From Tomitella fengzijianii (GTDB taxonomy: Bacteria > Actinomycetota > Actinomycetes > Mycobacteriales > Mycobacteriaceae), in the NCBI RefSeq assembly GCF_007559025.1, contig NZ_CP041765.1, forward strand, positions 2,476,679-2,540,678: a DNA stretch of 64,000 nt. Reading direction: 5' to 3'. The notes under the pieces were generated by a model. It did no database searches, had not been told where the DNA came from, and saw only the letters and a program-made list of their open reading frames with translations. Made by a program: the position numbers and the translations under genes. This document shows positions 46,963 to 56,074 of the stretch, in pieces (position 1 is the first letter of the stretch; every line of letters starts with the position of its first letter).

Positions 46963-49773
46963 TCAGTGCGCGGCTTCGTCCCACGTGCCGCCGGCCCCGA
47001 TGGACACCTCCAGCGGCACCGACAGCTCGATGACGCCGGACATCTCCGCGCGCAGCAGCTCCTCGACCCGCTCACGCTCGGCCGCCACCACCTCGACGAC
47101 CAGCTCGTCGTGCACCTGCAGCAGCACGCGTGAACGCAGGTCCTCCGCGGCGAGCGCGCGCTGCAGATTGATCATGGCCACCTTGATTATGTCGGCGGCG
47201 CTGCCCTGGATGGGAGCGTTCAGTGCGGCGCGCTCGGCGATCTCCCGGCGCTGACGGTTGTGGCTGTTCAGGTCCGGCAGGTAGCGGCGCCGACCATAGA
47301 TGGTCTCGGTGTACCCGTCCTTGCGGGCCTGCTCCACCACGGCGTGGAGGTAGTCGCGCACCCCGCCGAACCGCGCGAAATACGCGTCCATCTGTTCCTT
47401 CGCCTCGCCCGCGGAGATCTTGAGCTGCTGGGCCAGCCCGTAGGCGCTGAGCCCGTAGGCCAGGCCGTAGCTCATCGCCTTGACCCGGCGGCGCAGGTCC
47501 GCGGTGACCTCGTCGATGGGCACCCCGAACGCCCGGGCGCCCACGAAGTTGTGCAGGTCCTCCCCCGATCGGAACGCCTCGATGAGCCCCTCGTCGCCGG
47601 AGAGGTGCGCCATGATCCGCATCTCGATCTGCGAGTAGTCGGCGGTGACCAGGGTGTCGTACCCGTCGCCCACCACGAAGCCGTGGCGGATCTGCCGCCC
47701 CGCCTCCGTGCGTACCGGGATGTTCTGCAGGTTCGGTTCGGTGGACGAGAGCCGTCCGGTGGCGGCGACGTTCTGGTTGAACGTGGTGTGGATGCGCCCG
47801 TCGTCGGCCACCGTCTTGAGCAGCCCGTCCACCGTGACCTTGAGCCGGGTGGCGTCGCGGTGCTCCAGCAGGTGTTCGAGGAACGGGTGCCCCGTCTTTT
47901 CGAACAGCGTCTGCAACGCGTCGGCGTCGGTGGTGTAGCCGGTCTTGGTGCGCTTGGTCTTGGGCATGTCGAGCTTGTCGAACAGCACCGCCTGGAGCTG
48001 TTTGGGCGAGCCCAGGTTGATCTGTTCGCCGTCGATGGCCGCGTAGGCGGAATCCGCGGCCTCCGTGACCCGCGCCGCGAACTCGGAGCGCAGGTTGTGC
48101 ATGTGGTCCGAGTCGACGGCGATGCCGGCGGCCTCCAGCTCCGCCAGGACGAAGAGCATCGGCAGTTCGATGTCCGAGAGCAGCGGGCCCGCCTCCATGG
48201 CGTCAAGCTCGGCGTCGAACGCCGCGGCGAGGTCGAGCGTGGCGCGGGCCCGCAGCATCTGCTGCTGCGCGTCGCGCTGCAGCGCCGACTCGTCCGCGTC
48301 CGGGTCGGCGGTGCCGCCGGCGTCGAGCAGGGACATCTGCTGGTCGTCACCGGTGTCGTCGGCCCGCAGCTCTCGCTGCAGGTAGCGCAGCGAGAGGTCC
48401 TCCAGGTCGAACTTGCGCTGGCCCGGCCGCAGCAGATACGCCGCCAGCACCGTGTCGCTGGTGACGCCCCCCAGCGTCCAGCCACGCCCGCGCAGGGCGT
48501 GGATCGCCCACTTGCCGTCGTGCAGCGCCTTGGGCCGGGTCTCGTCGGCGAGCCACGCGCCCAGCGCCTCCTCGTCCTCCGGGGAGAGCGCGGTGGTCCG
48601 CACGTATCCGCCGGCGCCGTCGGCGGCGGCGAACGCCAGCGCCTCGGCATCCGTGCCGTACACGTGGTGCGGCGACACGACGGTGATCCCGTGCCGCGCG
48701 CCGGGGCCGGCGTGCTCCGACAGCCACGTGGACAGCGCGCCGGGGGCGATCACCTCTCCGTGCACATCGAAGCCCTCGTCGGCCTCCGGCTCGGCAGACG
48801 TGAGCGTGGCGAAGAGCCGGTCACGCAGGACCGCGAACTCGAGCCGGTCGAAGACCTCGTGGATCCGCTCCCGGTCCCACGGGGCCACCTCGAGCTGGTC
48901 CGGCGTGTATTCCAAGTGCATGTCGCGGATCATCTCGGTGAGGTCGCGGTTGGTGAGCACCTGGGCGAGGTTCTCGCGGAGCGACTCGCCCACCTTGCCG
49001 CGCACCTCGTCTGCGTGCTCCACCAGTCCGTCGAGCGAGCCGAACTCGCGGATCCACTTGGCGGCCGTCTTCTCCCCCACCCGCGGGATTCCGGGGAGGT
49101 TGTCGCTGGGGTCGCCGCGCAGCGCCGCGTAGTCCGGGTACTGGGCGGGGGTGAGGCCGTATTTGGCCTCGACCTCCTCCGGCGTGAAGCGGACCAGGTC
49201 GGAGACGCCCTTCTTGGGGTAGAGCACCGTGACGTCGTCGGTGACCAGCTGCAACGAGTCCCGGTCGCCGGTGCACACCAGCACCTTGTAGCCGAGCTGC
49301 TGCGCCTGCGTGGCGAGCGTGGCGATGATGTCGTCCGCCTCGAACCCGTCCACCTCCATCGTGCGGATGTTCAGCGCCTCCAGCACCTCCTTGGCCAGCG
49401 GCACCTGGCCGGAGAACTCGTCCGGCGACTTGGCGCGATTCGCCTTGTACTCGGGGAACTTCTCGGAACGGAACGTCTTGCGCGACACGTCGAACGCCGC
49501 GGCCACGTGCGTGGGCGCCTCGTCGCGCAGCAGACTGATAAGCATCGAGGTGAACCCGTAGACGGCGTTGGTGTGCTGGCCCGTCGAGGTGGAGAAGTTC
49601 TCCACCGGCAGGGCGTAGAACGCGCGATAGGCCAGCGAATGCCCGTCCAACAGAAGCAGGACCGGGCGCGCATCACCCGACCCGGATGCGGCGGCCGGCG
49701 CTGCGCCGGAGACGTCGGGCTTGCTGGAGACGTCGGGCTTGCTGGACGCGGGGCTCTTCGCTGCGGGACTCAC
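46963..49773 (-). CDS. polA: DNA polymerase I
   Basis: 936 residues from GTG 49773. Order: disordered N-terminus with a duplicated SSKPDV, 5'-3' exonuclease/flap domain (LLLDGHSLAYRAFYALP, EADDIIATLA, CTGDRDSLQLV, GDPSDNLPGIPRVGEKTA), a degenerate 3'-5' exonuclease region (ALHDGKWAIHALRGRG) and the polymerase: motif A DYSQIEMRIMAHLSGDEGLI, motif B RRRVKAMSYGLAYGLS, motif C QVHDELVVEV. The DxE of exo motif I is not seen, so proofreading is probably absent, as known for mycobacterial PolA. Acts in Okazaki fragment maturation and repair. Confidence 0.97.
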   Translation of the reverse strand: MSPAAKSPASSKPDVSSKPDVSGAAPAAASGSGDARPVLLLLDGHSLAYRAFYALPVENFSTSTGQHTNAVYGFTSMLISLLRDEAPTHVAAAFDVSRKTFRSEKFPEYKANRAKSPDEFSGQVPLAKEVLEALNIRTMEVDGFEADDIIATLATQAQQLGYKVLVCTGDRDSLQLVTDDVTVLYPKKGVSDLVRFTPEEVEAKYGLTPAQYPDYAALRGDPSDNLPGIPRVGEKTAAKWIREFGSLDGLVEHADEVRGKVGESLRENLAQVLTNRDLTEMIRDMHLEYTPDQLEVAPWDRERIHEVFDRLEFAVLRDRLFATLTSAEPEADEGFDVHGEVIAPGALSTWLSEHAGPGARHGITVVSPHHVYGTDAEALAFAAADGAGGYVRTTALSPEDEEALGAWLADETRPKALHDGKWAIHALRGRGWTLGGVTSDTVLAAYLLRPGQRKFDLEDLSLRYLQRELRADDTGDDQQMSLLDAGGTADPDADESALQRDAQQQMLRARATLDLAAAFDAELDAMEAGPLLSDIELPMLFVLAELEAAGIAVDSDHMHNLRSEFAARVTEAADSAYAAIDGEQINLGSPKQLQAVLFDKLDMPKTKRTKTGYTTDADALQTLFEKTGHPFLEHLLEHRDATRLKVTVDGLLKTVADDGRIHTTFNQNVAATGRLSSTEPNLQNIPVRTEAGRQIRHGFVVGDGYDTLVTADYSQIEMRIMAHLSGDEGLIEAFRSGEDLHNFVGARAFGVPIDEVTADLRRRVKAMSYGLAYGLSAYGLAQQLKISAGEAKEQMDAYFARFGGVRDYLHAVVEQARKDGYTETIYGRRRYLPDLNSHNRQRREIAERAALNAPIQGSAADIIKVAMINLQRALAAEDLRSRVLLQVHDELVVEVVAAERERVEELLRAEMSGVIELSVPLEVSIGAGGTWDEAAH

Positions 49774-49813
49774 GCCGACGAGTCTATGTGCCCGCTCCGA
49801 CGTCCACCGCCCC

Positions 49814-50437
49814 CTATGTCGTGTCGCCGATGGTGTCGACGATCGTCTTCGCCACCGCCTTCATGGTGGTGCGCCGGTCCATGGCCGCGCGCTGGATCCA
49901 CGCGAACGCCTGGGGCTCCGTCATCGCGTCCGCGGCCATGAGCACGGCCTTGGCGCGCTCGATGAGCTTGCGGGCGTCGAGGCGGTCGGCCAGGTCCTGC
50001 ACCTCACGCTCGAGGGCGTGCAGCTCGGCGAACCTGCTGACGGCGAGCTCCACTGCGGGCACCAGGTCGGAGACGAAGAACGGCTTGACCAGGTAGGCCA
50101 TGGCGCCGGCGTCACGGGCGCGTTCCACCAGTTCCCGCTGGCTGAAGGCCGTGAGGATGACGACGGGGGCGATGCGGCGCGACGCGATCTCGGACGCCGC
50201 GTCGATGCCGTCGCGGCGGGGCATCTTGACGTCCATGATGACCAGGTCGGGCTTCAGCTCGGCGGCCAGATCGACCGCCTTCTGGCCGTCCGCGGCCTCC
50301 CCCACCACCTCGTAGCCGACCTCGGTGAGCATCTCGACCAGGTCCAGGCGGATGAGGGCCTCGTCCTCGGCGACGAGCACCCGGCGGGGCTGCTGCGCCG
50401 CCCGTTCCCGACCGGCGTGCGCGGAATCCTCCGCCAT
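49814..50437 (-). CDS. pdtaR: ANTAR-domain response regulator PdtaR
   Basis: 207 residues from ATG 50437 (GGAGGA 8 nt upstream). Receiver domain VLVAEDEALIRLDLVEML, phosphoacceptor Asp in LVIMDVKMPRRDGIDAA, Thr in VILTAFSQ and Lys in YLVKPFF. The C-terminal ANTAR helices (DARKLIERAKAVLMAADAMTEPQAFAWIQRAAMDRRTTMKAV) bind two-hexaloop RNA and act on transcription termination. In mycobacteria its kinase is PdtaS, encoded elsewhere; none is in this window. Convergent terminator spacing is not needed as polA is on the same strand 40 bp downstream. Confidence 0.95.
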   Translation of the reverse strand: MAEDSAHAGRERAAQQPRRVLVAEDEALIRLDLVEMLTEVGYEVVGEAADGQKAVDLAAELKPDLVIMDVKMPRRDGIDAASEIASRRIAPVVILTAFSQRELVERARDAGAMAYLVKPFFVSDLVPAVELAVSRFAELHALEREVQDLADRLDARKLIERAKAVLMAADAMTEPQAFAWIQRAAMDRRTTMKAVAKTIVDTIGDTT

Positions 50438-50629
50438 GAGCCCTGTCCTCCGCCCTCGTCGATCGCCTGCATGCACCGCGCCCGAGACCGTGCACCGCGC
50501 TCAGGGATGAATCCTATGGCCCGGGCGCACTGTCCGGACGCGGGAGGCGCGATCGGCCCGTCGCACCCGACCCGCTAGGCTGCTTACCGCACACTGCGCA
50601 TGCAGCACTTCGGCATGGCGGAGCCGCAC

Positions 50630-50706
50630 GCCCCCGTAGCCCAATTGGCAGAGGCAACGGATTCAAAACCCGTCCAGTGTCGGTTCGAGTCCGACCGGGG
50701 GCACCA
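50630..50706 (+). tRNA. tRNA-Leu (anticodon CAA) with a short variable arm
   Basis: 77 nt including an encoded CCA. Acceptor GCCCCCG pairs with CGGGGGC; T arm GTCGG-TTCGAGT-CCGAC is perfect. The anticodon loop TTCAAAA gives CAA at 50664-50666 (reads UUG, Leu). The variable region is only 5 nt (CCAGT), the class I form, while most tRNA-Leu are class II with a long arm. The D stem is 3 bp (GCC/GGC) and the last anticodon-stem pair is an A-C mismatch. Functional charging as Leu is assumed from the anticodon. Confidence 0.85.
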
Positions 50707-51011
50707 CGTTCGACCAGGTAATCCACACAGCCGGATCCGCCGGCCTGCCGTCGCCCGCTCCCCATGCACCGCCTGCCGTTGCCGCGTGAGGTCCGGGTAC
50801 CGCTCCGCCTCAGTGTGCGGTGAGTGGTCGCGGGCATGGGCGAGCATGCCTCCCAGCGACATGGAAGTGCGGGTGACGGCGTGCCCGACACCGGCGCCGC
50901 GGCCGCACCGCGCGGCTAACGCGGCCGGCGGCGCGTCCGATTCCCCTTCTACAGGGTCGGCCCGTCCGAGTGCCCGGGCCGACCGTCCGGACCACAACCC
51001 GGGAGTCACTC
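50707..51011 (+). other. 305-bp gap between tRNA-Leu and the secreted-protein gene
   Basis: No gene found. The notable element is a hairpin at 50955-50984: GGTCGGCCCG pairs perfectly with CGGGCCGACC around a 10-nt loop, 27 nt before the ATG at 51012. It could end tRNA read-through or sit in the mRNA leader of the secreted protein. TACAGG (50950) is a weak candidate -10. Confidence 0.45.
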
Positions 51012-51533
51012 ATGCGCAACCGCACCCGCATCACCGCCCGCACCTTCGCCGTCGCCGCCGCGGCAGCCGCCATCCCCCTCGCGCTCACCGCACCGGCGAT
51101 GGCGCAGGACGAGGGCCCACTGGGGCCGACCGGCTCGATCGGCGGACTGCCGAACCTGCCCGGGGTGTTCGCCCCGGGCGGCGACAGCCTGGTGGCCGTA
51201 GGCGGATCCCCCTCCGGCACCTGCTGGGGCGCCGTGTCCGTCGGCATCAACGGCGACGGCTACCCCGGCTCGGCCGTGGCCACGTGGAACATCGGCGTGC
51301 TCGGGTTCGGCGACTGCGGCCTGCACGCCACCCTGCACTGGACGAACCTCGACGAGGGCACTTCGGGTGAGCAGACCATCGCGGTGGACGCGCCGCAGAT
51401 CTTCCCCGCCCGCAATGACGGCAAGTCGGGGATCCTGAACACCGGCGTGGGCGACATCGAGTACACGCTCACCACCGACGGCGGGGCGCACTCGGACACG
51501 ATCACCGTGCACACCGACCCGTACGACGGCTGA
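51012..51533 (+). CDS. Secreted protein of unknown function
   Basis: 173 residues. Twelve-residue basic N-region, hydrophobic core (TFAVAAAAAAIPLALTA) and a cleavage site APAMA|QDEG near residue 35 form a clear Sec signal peptide with no lipobox Cys. The mature part has a Gly/Pro-rich start, then a beta-rich domain with two Cys (GTCWGA and GDCGLHA) that may form a disulphide, plus HWTNLDEGTSGEQT and VGDIEYTLTTDGG. Family not recognised; Ig-like folding is possible. GGGAG is 7 nt before the ATG. Confidence 0.75.
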   Translation: MRNRTRITARTFAVAAAAAAIPLALTAPAMAQDEGPLGPTGSIGGLPNLPGVFAPGGDSLVAVGGSPSGTCWGAVSVGINGDGYPGSAVATWNIGVLGFGDCGLHATLHWTNLDEGTSGEQTIAVDAPQIFPARNDGKSGILNTGVGDIEYTLTTDGGAHSDTITVHTDPYDG

Positions 51534-51629
51534 TCCGGCACCCCGGCGCGGCTGCTTCTGGGCGAAGAGCTCAAGCACGATGTGGTCGGGCCGACGGAAC
51601 TCGAGGTTCCACGCGGCTATCGTGGCCGG

Positions 51630-52106
51630 GTGGACACGACCGGCGCTCACGAGGAGCCCGGCGGCCCCGGCACCCCGGGCGTCGCCGGGCCGCTCGCCGT
51701 CACCGCGTCCGTCATCGTGCCGCCGGCCGCGCTGCACTGGCGCTTCTCCCGCGCGCACGGCCCTGGCGGACAGGGCGTCAACACCACCGACTCGCGCGTG
51801 GAGCTGGTGGTGCGGCTCGACGCGGCCGGCATGACCGGGCCGCAGCTGGACCGCGTGCGCACGGCGCTGGCGCACCGGCTGGCCGACGACGCGCTGGTGG
51901 TCGTGGCCTCCGAGCATCGCTCGCAACTGCGCAACCGGCAGGCCGCCCGCGACCGGGCCACCGCACTGCTGCGGCAGGCCCTCACCGCCCCGCCGCCCCG
52001 CACCCGCAAGCGCCGCAGGCCGTCCCGAGCCGCGAAGCAACGGCGGCTCGACGCCAAGAAGCGACGGGGTCAGACCAAGTCTCTGCGCCGCCGGCCCGAC
52101 CACTGA
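51630..52106 (+). CDS. arfB: ArfB-like peptidyl-tRNA hydrolase (ribosome rescue)
   Basis: 158 residues. Release-factor-type domain with the catalytic GGQ motif in RAHGPGGQGVNTTDSRVEL (Gln near residue 60), then helices and a long Lys/Arg-rich tail (TRKRRRPSRAAKQRRLDAKKRRGQTK). This combination is diagnostic for ArfB, which frees peptides from stalled ribosomes; the tail enters the empty mRNA channel. GTG 51630 follows TATCGT (51618-51623) by 6 nt and has no Shine-Dalgarno, so leaderless start is likely; a GTG at 51582 would add 16 residues. Confidence 0.88.
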   Translation: MDTTGAHEEPGGPGTPGVAGPLAVTASVIVPPAALHWRFSRAHGPGGQGVNTTDSRVELVVRLDAAGMTGPQLDRVRTALAHRLADDALVVVASEHRSQLRNRQAARDRATALLRQALTAPPPRTRKRRRPSRAAKQRRLDAKKRRGQTKSLRRRPDH

Positions 52107-52120
52107 ACGGCGTACGCGGA

Positions 52121-52393
52121 TCAGACCCTGCTCGTCCCCCGCACCTTCTTGACTATCCACAGGAGGATGCTCGCGCCGGCCAGGCAGGTGAGGAAGCTGA
52201 AGAACCAGCCGCCGCTCGCCACGTCCACCCCCACCCAGCCGAGGATCCAGCCGCCCACGAGGCCGCCGACCACGCCCACCACGATGTTGAGGAAGATCCC
52301 CTGCTGGGCATCGGTGCCCATGAACTTCGAGGCGATCCAGCCTGCGAGGCCCCCGATGATGATCCATCCGATGATGCTCAGCGACAGTGTCAT
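52121..52393 (-). CDS. GlsB/YeaQ/YmgE-family small membrane protein
   Basis: 90 residues with about three TM helices: IIGWIIIGGLAGWIASKFMG, IFLNIVVGVVGGLVGGWILGWVG and FFSFLTCLAGASILLWIV. The Gly-rich pattern GGLAGWIASKFMGxDxQQG is characteristic of the transglycosylase-associated/GlsB family, linked to stress response in other bacteria. Convergent with arfB (14-bp gap). Confidence 0.88.
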   Translation of the reverse strand: MTLSLSIIGWIIIGGLAGWIASKFMGTDAQQGIFLNIVVGVVGGLVGGWILGWVGVDVASGGWFFSFLTCLAGASILLWIVKKVRGTSRV

Positions 52394-52513
52394 GACGGCA
52401 CTCCTTCATCCGCGGGACCGGGGCGGGACGCACCCGGCGGCATGCCCCCAGCACACCACCCGACGGCGCGTTCCGCACGGTATACCGGCACACCGCCGCC
52501 CGCTGTGCACCAC

Positions 52514-53107
52514 CTACTCCGTCCGGCGCATCCGGTACCACCAGAACTCGGCGTCGCGCAGCGGCCCCTTGCCTGTGCCGGCCGGCGCGGGCGCGACGCT
52601 CACCGTCTCCCATCCGGGCCCCAGCAACGCCGAGAGCCCGTGCGCGCTGATGCCCTTGGGCCCCGGGCCGTGTCGCGGTTGCGCCGCGGCCACCACCATC
52701 CCGGCGCCCGGCGCGGTGTGTCCCGTCACCCACTCGGTATAGGCGCGACGGGAGGCGTCCGGCAGCCCGTGCAGACAACCCATGTCGGTGACCACGTCGA
52801 ACTGTCCCTCGTCGAGTGCCGCCTCGAGGTGCGCCACGTCCGCCGAGAGGAACCGGACGCGGTCGGCGACACCCGCGTGCGCGGCGCGCGTGCGTGCCCG
52901 CGCCAGCGCCTTGCCGACGTAGTCGACGCCCACCACCTCCCAGCCGCGCTCGGCCATCTTCACCGAGTGCCGGCCGGTGCCGCAGCCGCAGTCCAGCGCG
53001 CGGCCCGGCGACCGCGCGTCGAGCACGTCGGACAGCGGGCCGTAATCCGCCTCGCCCTCCCACGGCGTGTACCCGATGGCGTACATGAGCGAATACATGC
53101 TGACCAT
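52514..53107 (-). CDS. Class I SAM-dependent methyltransferase, small
   Basis: 197 residues from ATG 53107 (GGGAG 7 nt upstream). Motif I ALDCGCGTGRHSVKMAERG near residue 38, motif II VVGVDYVGKALARARTRA, motif IV FDVVTDMGCLHGLPDASRRAYTEWV. A compact Methyltransf_25-like protein of unknown target. The frame reaches 53239 without similarity. Followed, after 120 bp, by glsB-like gene. Confidence 0.85.
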   Translation of the reverse strand: MVSMYSLMYAIGYTPWEGEADYGPLSDVLDARSPGRALDCGCGTGRHSVKMAERGWEVVGVDYVGKALARARTRAAHAGVADRVRFLSADVAHLEAALDEGQFDVVTDMGCLHGLPDASRRAYTEWVTGHTAPGAGMVVAAAQPRHGPGPKGISAHGLSALLGPGWETVSVAPAPAGTGKGPLRDAEFWWYRMRRTE

Positions 53108-53210
53108 GGCAGACTCCCTGAGCGCCCGGACCTGTGCATTCCCATGATGCGCCGGTGCGGCGCACGGCACAATGCCATGCGCCGCACCAGGAGCGGATAC
53201 GACTCGGAGG

Positions 53211-54761
53211 TCAGCCCTCGGCCAGATCCTTCGCCGCAAGGTGCGCGAACACCATCGACGTGCCGATGGGGTTGCCGCCGCCCGGGTAGACGTAGCCGCT
53301 GGGGGCGGCCATCGAGTTGCCCGCCGCGTACAGCCCGCGGATCACCCCGCCCTCGGCGTCGAGCACACGGCCGACGGTGTCGGTGCGCATGCCGCCCTTG
53401 GTGCCCAGATCCGACAGCCCGAACCGCGCGGCGTGGAACGGCCCCTGGGTGATCGGGGTCAGCGGCAGCTCGCCGTCGCTGAAGGCGCGGTCGTAGGGCT
53501 CGTCGCCGCGCAGGAAGTCGTCGTCGTGCCCGTTCTTCACGAACCCGTTGAAGCGCTCGACCGTGGCGACCAGGCGGTCCGCGGGCACGCCGATCTGCTC
53601 GGCCAGCTCCTCGAGCGTGTCCGCCGTCTTCCACAGCCCGGCGTCGACGTACTTCTCCGACTCCTGCATCGACACGTTGGTGGCCTTGATCGGCGGCTCG
53701 AGGCCCTCACGGTCGTCGTAGACCATCCAGAACGGCAGGGTCAGCGTGCCGTCGGCGATCTGATCGAGCGCGGCGCGGCCCAGCCGGTCGTAGGCGGCCG
53801 ACTCGTTGACGAAACGCTCACCGTCCTGGTTCACGAAGATGCCACCGGTGAACCACAGTGCGAACGAGGAGTTGCCGTCGGGATGCGTCAGCCCGGGCGA
53901 CCACCACGCCTGGTCCATCAGGTCGGTGTCCGCCCCGGCCGCGATGCCGGCGGCGATCGCCTTGCCCTGGCTTCCGGGAGGCGCCATCGAGTCACGGGAC
54001 ACCCCGGGCACGCCGTACTTCGTGCGCATCTCGTCGTTGCGCTCGAACCCGCCCGACGCCACGATCACGCCGCGCCGCACCTTGATCGCGGTGCGCTCGC
54101 CGCCGGTGTCGGCGATGGCGCCCACCACCTTGCCGTCCTCCATCACCAGCTCGTCGATCGCGCAGTTGAGCCTGGTGCGGGCGTTGGGGTACTGCTCGAT
54201 GGCCAGCAGGAAGCGGCCGATGAGCGCCTGCCCGCCGATGACCTGCGGCGGCAGTTCCCAGCCGAGCCAGTCTGTGTCCAGCGGCGGCCGCAGCGAATCA
54301 CGCAGCTCGCCGAGCCGCGCCGGGTCCAGCGGCACGGGGATGATGTGGCGGCCCTTGGCGCTGGCCTTCGGGGCCTTGCCGAAGTAGTCGGGCCACGGCA
54401 GCTCCATGAACTTGAAGTTCTTGTCCTGCTCCAGGTAATCGATCAGCGGGGCCCCGGCCCGCACGAACGCCTCCTGCAGGTCCGCCGGGGTGCGGTCCCC
54501 CACCACCGAGCGGTAGTACGTCAGGGCGTCCTCGATGGTGTCCTCGTCGCCGCCGCGCTTGAGCACGGCGTTGGTGGGGAACCACATGCCGCCGCCGCCC
54601 GAGTACGAGGTGACGCCGCCGAAGCGGTCGGTGGCCTCCGCCATGATGGTCTCGAGGCCCTCACGCGCCGCCGTGTAGGCGCCGGTGACGCCGCCGCCTC
54701 CGGAACCCACCACCAGCACGTCGCACTCGTCGTCCCACTGCACGTCTTGCTGCACCGCCAC
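53211..54761 (-). CDS. FAD-binding dehydrogenase, 3-ketosteroid delta-1-dehydrogenase-like
   Basis: 516 residues. FAD-binding GSGGGGVTGAYTAAREG at residues 19-35, ATDRFGGVTSYSGGGGMWFPTNAV, VIVASGGFERNDEM in the middle and the closing GLYAAGNSMAAPSGYVYPGGGNPIGTSMVFAHLAAKDLA, where Tyr/Gly residues of the KstD active site lie. This is the KstD/fumarate reductase flavoprotein family; steroid Δ1-dehydrogenation is plausible, but other 3-oxo substrates cannot be excluded. It has no steroid gene neighbours here. GTG start 54761 with GAAGGG close upstream. Confidence 0.85.
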   Translation of the reverse strand: MAVQQDVQWDDECDVLVVGSGGGGVTGAYTAAREGLETIMAEATDRFGGVTSYSGGGGMWFPTNAVLKRGGDEDTIEDALTYYRSVVGDRTPADLQEAFVRAGAPLIDYLEQDKNFKFMELPWPDYFGKAPKASAKGRHIIPVPLDPARLGELRDSLRPPLDTDWLGWELPPQVIGGQALIGRFLLAIEQYPNARTRLNCAIDELVMEDGKVVGAIADTGGERTAIKVRRGVIVASGGFERNDEMRTKYGVPGVSRDSMAPPGSQGKAIAAGIAAGADTDLMDQAWWSPGLTHPDGNSSFALWFTGGIFVNQDGERFVNESAAYDRLGRAALDQIADGTLTLPFWMVYDDREGLEPPIKATNVSMQESEKYVDAGLWKTADTLEELAEQIGVPADRLVATVERFNGFVKNGHDDDFLRGDEPYDRAFSDGELPLTPITQGPFHAARFGLSDLGTKGGMRTDTVGRVLDAEGGVIRGLYAAGNSMAAPSGYVYPGGGNPIGTSMVFAHLAAKDLAEG

Positions 54762-54857
54762 TCACCCTTCGCTACGGAAACGTCTCCACTGGAAGGTTCC
54801 ACGGGGTCGCCCACGGCGGCAGGGGCCTTTCCCGGTCACAGGGACGGGCGCGCGTGC

Positions 54858-55907
54858 TCAGCCGGCGACCGGCGTGCCCTCCGCGTGGGCCATGCCGGGT
54901 TTGGCGGACGAACGCGGCGTGTCCAGCGCCACCCGCACCGCGCCGATCCACACCAGCGCCGCGCCCATCAGGTGCAGCACCACGACCAACTCCGGCAGGT
55001 GCGTCAGGCTCTGGAAGATTCCGATGCAGCCCTGCAGCAGCAGGACGCCCAGGAACGTGGCCACGCGCAATCGCGCCGTCCTGGCCTCCGGCGCCAGCGA
55101 CCGCATCAACAGGACCGCGACCACCAGGGTCGCCGCCGCCGCTATTCCGTGGATCCAGGTGATCATCTCCCACGCGATGGGGATCCGGTGCACGTCGCTG
55201 CTGTCGCCCGCATGCGGACCGGCCCCGGTGGTGATGGTCCCCAGGACCACGACCACCGCGCTCGCCGCCAGCAGCGCCCGGCCCAGCAGGTGGGAGCGCT
55301 CGCCGACGGCGACGGGCGTCGGCGCGTCCATGGCGCGCACCCGGTGCCAGGTGAACACCGTCGTGGTCAACAAGGCCGTCGCCGCCAGGAAGTGGCCGGC
55401 CACGATGTACGGGTTGAGGCCGGTCAGTACGGTGATGCCGCCGATGACGGCGTTGAGCATGACCATCCAGAACTGCGACCAGGCCAGCCTGGTGGTGATG
55501 AGGTCGTGCGGTTTCTGCAGCCGCGAGGCGATGATCGCCCAGCCCACCGCGGCGCTGAGCACCCAGGTGAGCATGCGGTTGCCGAACTCGATGATGCCGT
55601 GCAGGCCCATCTCCGCCGTGGTGGTGAGCGAATCGTCCGTGCACGAAGGCCACTCCGGGCACCCGAGGCCCGACCCGGTCACGCGCACCACGCCGCCGGT
55701 GACGATGAGCACGACGCTCATCAGCATCGCGGCCGTCGTGGCCCAGTACAGCCCGCGGCGCCCCACGGTGAAGCGGTCGGCCAGCAGGGTGAACGGGGTG
55801 ACCCGCGGCATCGGCAGCCACGGGCGTACCGGAGCCTCGGCACCCTTTCGTTCGTCCACCGCCGGGGACTGCCGAGACGGCCCGGGGTTCAGCGGGGTGT
55901 GGGACAT
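54858..55907 (-). CDS. ctaA: Heme A synthase
   Basis: Integral membrane monooxygenase converting heme O to heme A for cytochrome aa3. 349 residues, eight TM helices. Heme-ligand His positions: HGIIEFGNRMLTW, VAGHFLAATAL, ITWIHGIAAAAT and VVLHLMGAALVW. The extracellular pair in SGLGCPEWPSC is the Cys pair of the CtaA type 1 class. ATG 55907 with AGGAAAGG 11 nt upstream; an alternative start is 55943. Related heme genes are not in the window. Confidence 0.93.
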   Translation of the reverse strand: MSHTPLNPGPSRQSPAVDERKGAEAPVRPWLPMPRVTPFTLLADRFTVGRRGLYWATTAAMLMSVVLIVTGGVVRVTGSGLGCPEWPSCTDDSLTTTAEMGLHGIIEFGNRMLTWVLSAAVGWAIIASRLQKPHDLITTRLAWSQFWMVMLNAVIGGITVLTGLNPYIVAGHFLAATALLTTTVFTWHRVRAMDAPTPVAVGERSHLLGRALLAASAVVVVLGTITTGAGPHAGDSSDVHRIPIAWEMITWIHGIAAAATLVVAVLLMRSLAPEARTARLRVATFLGVLLLQGCIGIFQSLTHLPELVVVLHLMGAALVWIGAVRVALDTPRSSAKPGMAHAEGTPVAG

Positions 55908-56074
55908 GTGCGGCACGACCTTTCCTGCGCAGTGGCCGCGCACGAGTCTATCGGTCCGATCCCGGACGGCGGCCGGGAGCCGCCACCGGGGAGAGCACTG
56001 TCACACGCCGGGGCAGGGACGCGGCCCCATGGAACCGAGGCCGTGGATATCCGCCGCAGGCCGGACCCGTCGGC

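Noticed and set aside
50514-51009. Minus-strand frames over the tRNA-Leu gene
   Set aside because: They cross a well-formed tRNA and contain no recognisable protein motif.
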